Below, in pieces: positions 58,995-64,000 of a stretch of 64,000 bases of DNA. Within the stretch, counting starts at the first letter, position 1; each line of letters opens with the position of its first letter. The notes under the pieces are model-generated. The model made no database searches, had not been told where the DNA came from, and was given only the letters and a program-made list of their open reading frames with translations. The position numbers and the translations under genes are program-made. The stretch is from Homalodisca vitripennis (Eukaryota > Arthropoda > Insecta > Hemiptera > Cicadellidae): NCBI RefSeq assembly GCF_021130785.1, contig NW_025777943.1, positions 16,086-80,085 of the forward strand, read 5' to 3'.

Positions 58995-61265
58995 TTAGCT
59001 CTCAAGTACATGAGACACTGAAATAATGTATAGGGAATGTAAAGTCAATATTCTTAATTCAATAAATAATTGTTTACAATGGGCTAATCTATGGGAACCA
59101 GTAATTACTCTTATAGCTTTTTTTTGTGCAACAAATATATCTTCTGACTTGGGAGCACCACCCCATACTATTAAACCATAAGACATATGGGCATGAAATA
59201 AACCAAAATAGGCCTGCCTTAGGCCTTCCCCTTTCCAACTCACCACTTTAACCTTTTTAAAGCGTAAATGCTTTTACTAAGCCTACTTTTGAGGACAGAT
59301 ATGTGTTGGTGCCAATTAAGGGTTGGGTCTAAAGTTAATCCTAAGAACATTGGACAATCTAAGTTCATATTTTTTTCTTTAAGAGAAAAAAAATACAGTT
59401 TTTGGTTTTTTTCCTTGTTTAAAACACTAGTTCGTTAGCAGCCAACCAATTCTCAATGAGGGTTTGATTATATTTAGCATTTTTCTAATGCCAGACTTTC
59501 ACTATCATGACTATTTAAGACAGTAGTGTCATCTGCATAGAGAATAATCTCCGCAGGAATATTACTACTGAGGTCGTTAACCATAATAATAAATAATAAA
59601 GGACCCAAAACAGATCCTTGCGGAACACCGCACGTGAACACCGCAGGCCAAGAGACATGAGGATTCATTACTGTCTTGTACATATTGTACTCTGTTCTCA
59701 AGGTAGGATTGAAAGATTTGAAGAGCCACACACCCTTTACCCTAAAATACTCAAGCTTAGAAACTATAAGATCGTGTGAAACACAATCAAAGGCCTTGCT
59801 GAGGTCACAGAACGTGACCGCAGCAAGGTCCTTACCCTCAAAACAATCATGTATACCCTCAACTAGCTTTATAAGGGCATGTGTGGTAGATAACCCATTT
59901 CTATAGCCAAACTGATTGTTACATATTAGCCTATTCAATTCAAAATAAAACATTAATTGTTTGCCTATGATTAACTCTAAGACCTTAGAAAAGACAGGAA
60001 ACTACCGTTATAGGCCTATAATTATTCAAGTCATCTTTTTTACCTTTCTTAAATATAGGAATGACCTTGCTTATTTTTTAAAACAATCTGGGAAAATTCC
60101 TTGGGCCAAACATAAATTGATTAGCCTTGTCAAAGGATTCAAAATACAATCTATTATTATTTTTTTCAGTAAAACGTTACTCAAGCCATAATGGTCCTTA
60201 CTATACTTACTAGACAAATGACTAACTGCATCCAAGACAATTTTTTTCAGTTACATAGCTAAAACTTAACCCTACCATATGCTCAGGTACCTTGCAATTA
60301 TTTACATACTGCATTGCTTTAAGCCCATTAGCTGCTACACTGTTTAATTTCGGCTTTACATTAACTGGCAATGTTAATAAAAAACCTGTTATATTCATCT
60401 GATGAAAAAATATTTGGGGTCTTTTGTTTTAGTTTCACCTTTCCTACTTTTTATTTACAATCTGCCAAAGGGTTTTGCTCTGATTTCCTGACTCCTTTAC
60501 TAGTTTAGAATTATATTTTGTTTTTTTGTGTGTTTAATTTGCTTGCGATAATCTTTTTTTTCAGATTTGTACAATACATTATGCATTTCAAACTCATGCC
60601 CTTTTGAAGATTTTAAATGTTCATAAAGTAAGTGAAGCCTATCTTTTTTTAGCACACAGCTCATCAGTGTACCACTCTACATTAGCCTTAGAACCAATAT
60701 TTACTGTATTTTTCCTTTTAATCTTAACCTGTTTATTAAAGCTTAAATTAAAGTAATACCGAACTGTGAGCATAAAAGCATTGAACATTTCATTTACACT
60801 AGTTTTAGCAAATAAAATATCACTCCATTTTTCTTTGGCAAGGTAAAATCTGAATACATTGATGTTAGAGTCACTTAGAATAGGAACAGTCTTTAAGCTA
60901 GGAACCCATATATGACAGTTCTTTTTTAGCAAGATAAGAGCTATTTTCCTTTATAAGTATTTGTTAACAATTAATAGCTGTCCCAAATGGTCACTCACAT
61001 GACAGTTAATAAACTGTAGCAGTACAAATTTTGTAAGGTCAAAGAAGTAAAAAAAATTGTCTAAGCAGTTTTTACCTCGAGTAGGTTCGTGAATGGTCAG
61101 TTGTAGGCCATAAGTCAGACACAGGTTCACAAACTGGTCTGCGTCTTTATCACTAGTTAAAAATTTTAGATTAAAATCTCCACAAATTATAGATTTTTTG
61201 TCAAGTCTATTAATATATGATAGTATCTTTTTCCATTGTATTGAGAAAAGAAATAAAATCTCCAT
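58995..61265 (-). pseudogene. LINE-C ORF2 remains: endonuclease to RT C-terminus
   Basis: The longest open piece (59953-59474, 159 residues) contains NNQFGYRNGLSTTHALIKLV, TFCDLSKAFDCVSHDLIVSK, CGVPQGSVLGPLLFIIMVND and ILYADDTTVL, so the catalytic Asp of the DLSKAFD block and YADD are still present. Upstream pieces (60639-60932 and 60951-61265) cover the endonuclease end and linker. A downstream piece (58995-59246) covers the region after RT. No RNase H is seen. Confidence 0.85.
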
Positions 61266-61639
61266 TCATACTCCTGTAAACTGTAACCAGCACTAGGGTC
61301 CAGGTCAACAACTTCAACACAGCACAGATCACAGTCCAATTCAACTGACAAACTATTAATTGCTTGATTTACCTTTACTTGTTGAGAAGAGTATCTTGAG
61401 TAAATAGCAGTCCCTCCATGACCAATAGTTGTTCTACAAAAAATTAGACACTAGTAGCCTATCATTAATAAGTAAGTACTCGTTTAACTCGTCTTCCGAC
61501 ATCCAGTGTTCTGTTATGCACAGAAAATCTATGTCATGCTCAGATAAAATCTGTTCAAGCAGCTGAACTTTATTTGATAAAGACTGTACATTCTGATGTA
61601 AGAAATTAATTGAAGTTATTTTAGAGGGCTCCTTACTCT

Positions 61640-62085
61640 TATGGTATAGCTCAAGTCATGTCTGGCTGGCAAGTTCTTCCGTATTTGTGTAGATCATTTC
61701 TTTTTTTTTAGTTTCAGGAGCTCTTCCACCAAAAAGGCCAGTTGTATTAGTATTTAGCAAGTAATTTTACATTGCACAATTATATTGATTTTTTTCCATA
61801 AGTAAAATAGTTAAATAAATAATACCAAATATTGAAATATTTTCAATACAACTTCCCAGCTGTCAACAGATTGATACCCATCTGTATTAACACGTTGAAT
61901 TGTCTGTTATCATATTCTGTAAATTCAATACATCACTAGTGAATAGCCATTATTACCTAAACAAAGTACAATGGTTACTATCTGGATCTATTGGTAGCAT
62001 AAAAGATAGAAAAACCGTCAATTGTCAATAGTGTTTATTCCATAACAAGTAAGCGTCAAATTTTGTAATACAGGAAATGCATGGT
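61640..62085. other. Stretch upstream of LINE-C, unassigned
   Basis: AT-rich; may hold the decayed 5' region of LINE-C, but no ORF1 motif is recognised. Confidence 0.4.
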
Positions 62086-62099
62086 TAACAACTCCACAT

Positions 62100-62395
62100 C
62101 TAAGGTAACTGCAGTCAGCATTCTACAGACTGAATAAGTAACTGTATGAGAGTGCGAGTAGGACGCCCAGTCATTCCTTTTTGGAGGTAAGGCAGGTTAT
62201 CGGCTGGTCCCATCACAAACCCGCGATGTCTAGATGTATCCAGTCTCCGGGTGGAGCAAACTCCTGGCAACAGCACACAACTTGAGTAACAACAATCAGG
62301 ACTATACGGACTGGATAATCAACTGTAAGAGATTGCATGTGGGCCAGTCAGTCTTCCTCTTCTAGAGATAAGGCTGGTCATCAGCTGGTCTCCAT
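62100..62395. repeat. Imperfect ~181-bp tandem duplication
   Basis: Bases 62123-62210 and 62304-62391 match at a constant 181-bp offset. Shared blocks are ACTGRATAA, AACTGTAWGAGA, AGATAAGGC/AGGTAAGGC and ATCRGCTGGTC. A weaker third match (CTGACTGCATAGCTGTGAGA) begins near 62471. Confidence 0.7.
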
Positions 62396-62559
62396 CTTGA
62401 TAGTGATTCAGTTTTGTATAGCAAGAACTAGTAATAACAATGAGAACATTTGTATCACTTTTAGATTTTCCTGACTGCATAGCTGTGAGATAGGCATTCA
62501 GGGATGAGACTTTTCTGAGGATGATGACGATCAGGATGCGGACCCAATTTATCAACCAA

Positions 62560-63795
62560 GACCTTACATGTCAAGTGATTCTAAAGGCAGTTTGATGAAA
62601 GCAGGTTATACCATTATTTAGTTGTATTTTATAATATATTTGAATGTGGGTAGTACTGAAAAGTAAATTTTAATTTGATTATTTAGAATGTATATATCTA
62701 TTTTAGGGTAACCGGGTTTGCGAAATCAAAGGACGGGGGAAATCTGTACCGTTATTTAGTTGTATTTTATATAATACATATTTTCAAAACCCTGTTACTC
62801 GTTACTGGTTAATATAGTTACATCCAATGTTCTTGAAACTAAATTCTTGGCGGATTAATAACCTATCGGAACGTGTATTAATTTTTTCTCTCATGAACTT
62901 TGTAGCTGCCGTTCCAGTAACTTACCTTGGTTGATGTTTTATTTGGCAGATTAATATGGATAATAAATAGAGTGGTGATGTCCTTCTGACGAGGGTTGTC
63001 ATGAACCTTAAGTTGTCTCGATAAATGGCTAATACCACCATGATTTTATTTTAGGCGAGTTCAACTTCGAGTCTTTGAGTTTCATTTTAACTATGAGTAC
63101 AAACTTTGAGTATTTCCAGCATTCATGTTTTAGACCTCTAGTGTACTAATCTTCACTCTTTCTAACTACAGCAGCAATGTCGAGCCAAGATGCTGACACC
63201 CATGCTTGTGAGTTGACATCAACATAAAGGGAACTCAATTTTAATAATTATTAAGTTCGTATGCAAAATTCCCATAGAACATAGGAACCATTAGGCCCAC
63301 TCCCATGACATTATTTAGTTCATTACCACTCTATTTGGCAGCAACGTATGAATACATTATTATTTTATTTTTAACATCTAGAAGCGGTGATTTGCCACAA
63401 TTAAACATATAAGTGAACTTTGCTATTCATTACTAAGACCTCAGAGGTATCCAACCCCATGTGTTTCGTCCATTCGGTTCAAGGAATCGCTGAAGTTGAT
63501 CATGTACGCGATAAAAACGCTACATGTGTGTTGGGCTATGGAATAGCTCTCTGTGTGGTACCTGTTTTGCTGGCTACCATTTACAGAAAAACTACTAAAA
63601 GTAGTGAATTTTTCTTCCGGAAAAAAAACTTTTTATTATTATTATTATAGAAAAAAGTTATTATTTTCTGTGTTTCTGTTAATTTCAGAGAAAAATTTGA
63701 GTTTTTCTTTCAAAATTAGGATCATTTTGGTAACCCATTCATTTTGTACTTTTTTATGACTTTTTTTAATTTGATTTTCTTTCCACTGATTATAG
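62560..63795. other. Stretch without supported gene
   Basis: Mixed-composition sequence with short frames only. TTATTATTATTATTATAG at 63632-63649 is a small trinucleotide run. Confidence 0.45.
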
Positions 63796-63799
63796 TGGA

Positions 63800-64000
63800 A
63801 TTAGATTATAGTTCTTCTTGACCATAGTGGTCTGAAATTTCTGTATTAACCACAGGCACTGCAACATTGGAAAGGTTGGAAATTATGTTATTGATAGCTA
63901 ATTGTGAGGTTGTTGTTATTCTTGTGTGGGTTTTGATTAATAATTCAAGATCAAAAGACCTTAGTAAGTCGGCTAGATGTTTGGTGGGTAGGTGATTGTT
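63800..64000 (-). pseudogene. LINE endonuclease fragment at the window edge
   Basis: The minus strand reads LRSFDLELLIKTHTRITTTS then QLAINNIISNLSNVAVPVVN and TEISDHYGQ. This is the end of an APE-type endonuclease: TRIT, the DNI block (here NNI, the Asp lost) and the catalytic SDH. The element continues beyond the window. Confidence 0.75.

Larger units (their letters stand above)
58352..61630 (-). mobile_element. CR1-like LINE, decayed (LINE-C)
   Basis: In minus-strand order, the endonuclease start reads ILSEHDIDFLCITEHWMSED (about 61550-61490). TTIGHGGTAIYSRYSS and ICGDFNLKFLTSDKDADQFV follow (about 61170). RT comes next (59953-59474), then the C-terminal FHAHMSYGLIVWGGAPKSED and KKAIRVITGSHR (59246-58995). 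The 3' end is the GAATA repeat (58352-58385). Sequence just inside the tail resembles that of LINE-A, so the two belong to related families. Frameshifts and stops are frequent. Confidence 0.88.

Overview
The window looks like AT-rich, intron-rich insect nuclear DNA. The evidence is one 11-exon cytochrome P450 of the insect CYP4-clan type with GT-AG introns, arthropod-type LINEs, Penelope-like and Tc1/mariner-like elements, and long dinucleotide microsatellites. A hemipteran is my best guess, but that is inference from general impression only. There are no prokaryotic features such as operons or CRISPR arrays.

Layout: 1-9.2 kb is AT-rich DNA without a convincing gene, apart from a doubtful coding-like exon near 0.6 kb, an RTE/SINE-like repeat (2.69-3.55 kb) and a pair of perfect palindromes (9.0 kb). 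9.24-11.71 kb is a Tc1/mariner-like transposon with ~0.5 kb inverted repeats and a dead transposase. 12.2-13.3 kb holds a second RTE/SINE-like copy, a TA tract and a tRNA-related SINE fragment. 13.5-18.4 kb is a nearly intact CR1/L2-like LINE on the minus strand, with a PHD-finger/coiled-coil ORF1 and an endonuclease-RT ORF2, next to a scrap of another LINE.

19.29-43.92 kb is the only convincing host gene, a P450 of 505 codons. All eleven exons join in compatible phase and carry the C-helix WxxxR, I-helix AGxET, K-helix ExxR and heme-cysteine motifs. Its introns hold a (CA)n tract, a (GT)n tract, a 124-bp minisatellite, a full-length degenerate RNase H-bearing LINE inserted into an older repeat, and other repeat fragments.

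45-55.2 kb contains relics of a tandem P450 duplicate (parts of exons 8 and 11), broken up by a second Tc1/mariner-like element (48.53-51.51 kb), a jockey/R1-like endonuclease fragment and a hAT-like transposase relic. 55.8-57.5 kb is a Penelope-like element interrupted by a third Tc1/mariner-like element, and the empty site can be read precisely. 58.35-61.6 kb is a decayed CR1-like LINE with the same GAATA-type tail as the 13.5-kb LINE. The window ends inside another LINE endonuclease fragment.

Only the P450 is likely to be a functioning host gene. The CR1-like LINE is the only mobile element whose two frames are both open. I did not find a clearly new multi-gene system. The observations most worth checking are the complementary CA and GT tracts in one pre-mRNA, a hairpin whose loop holds a LINE start codon, an intronic fold-back in the P450, and the nested insertions that can be read to the base.
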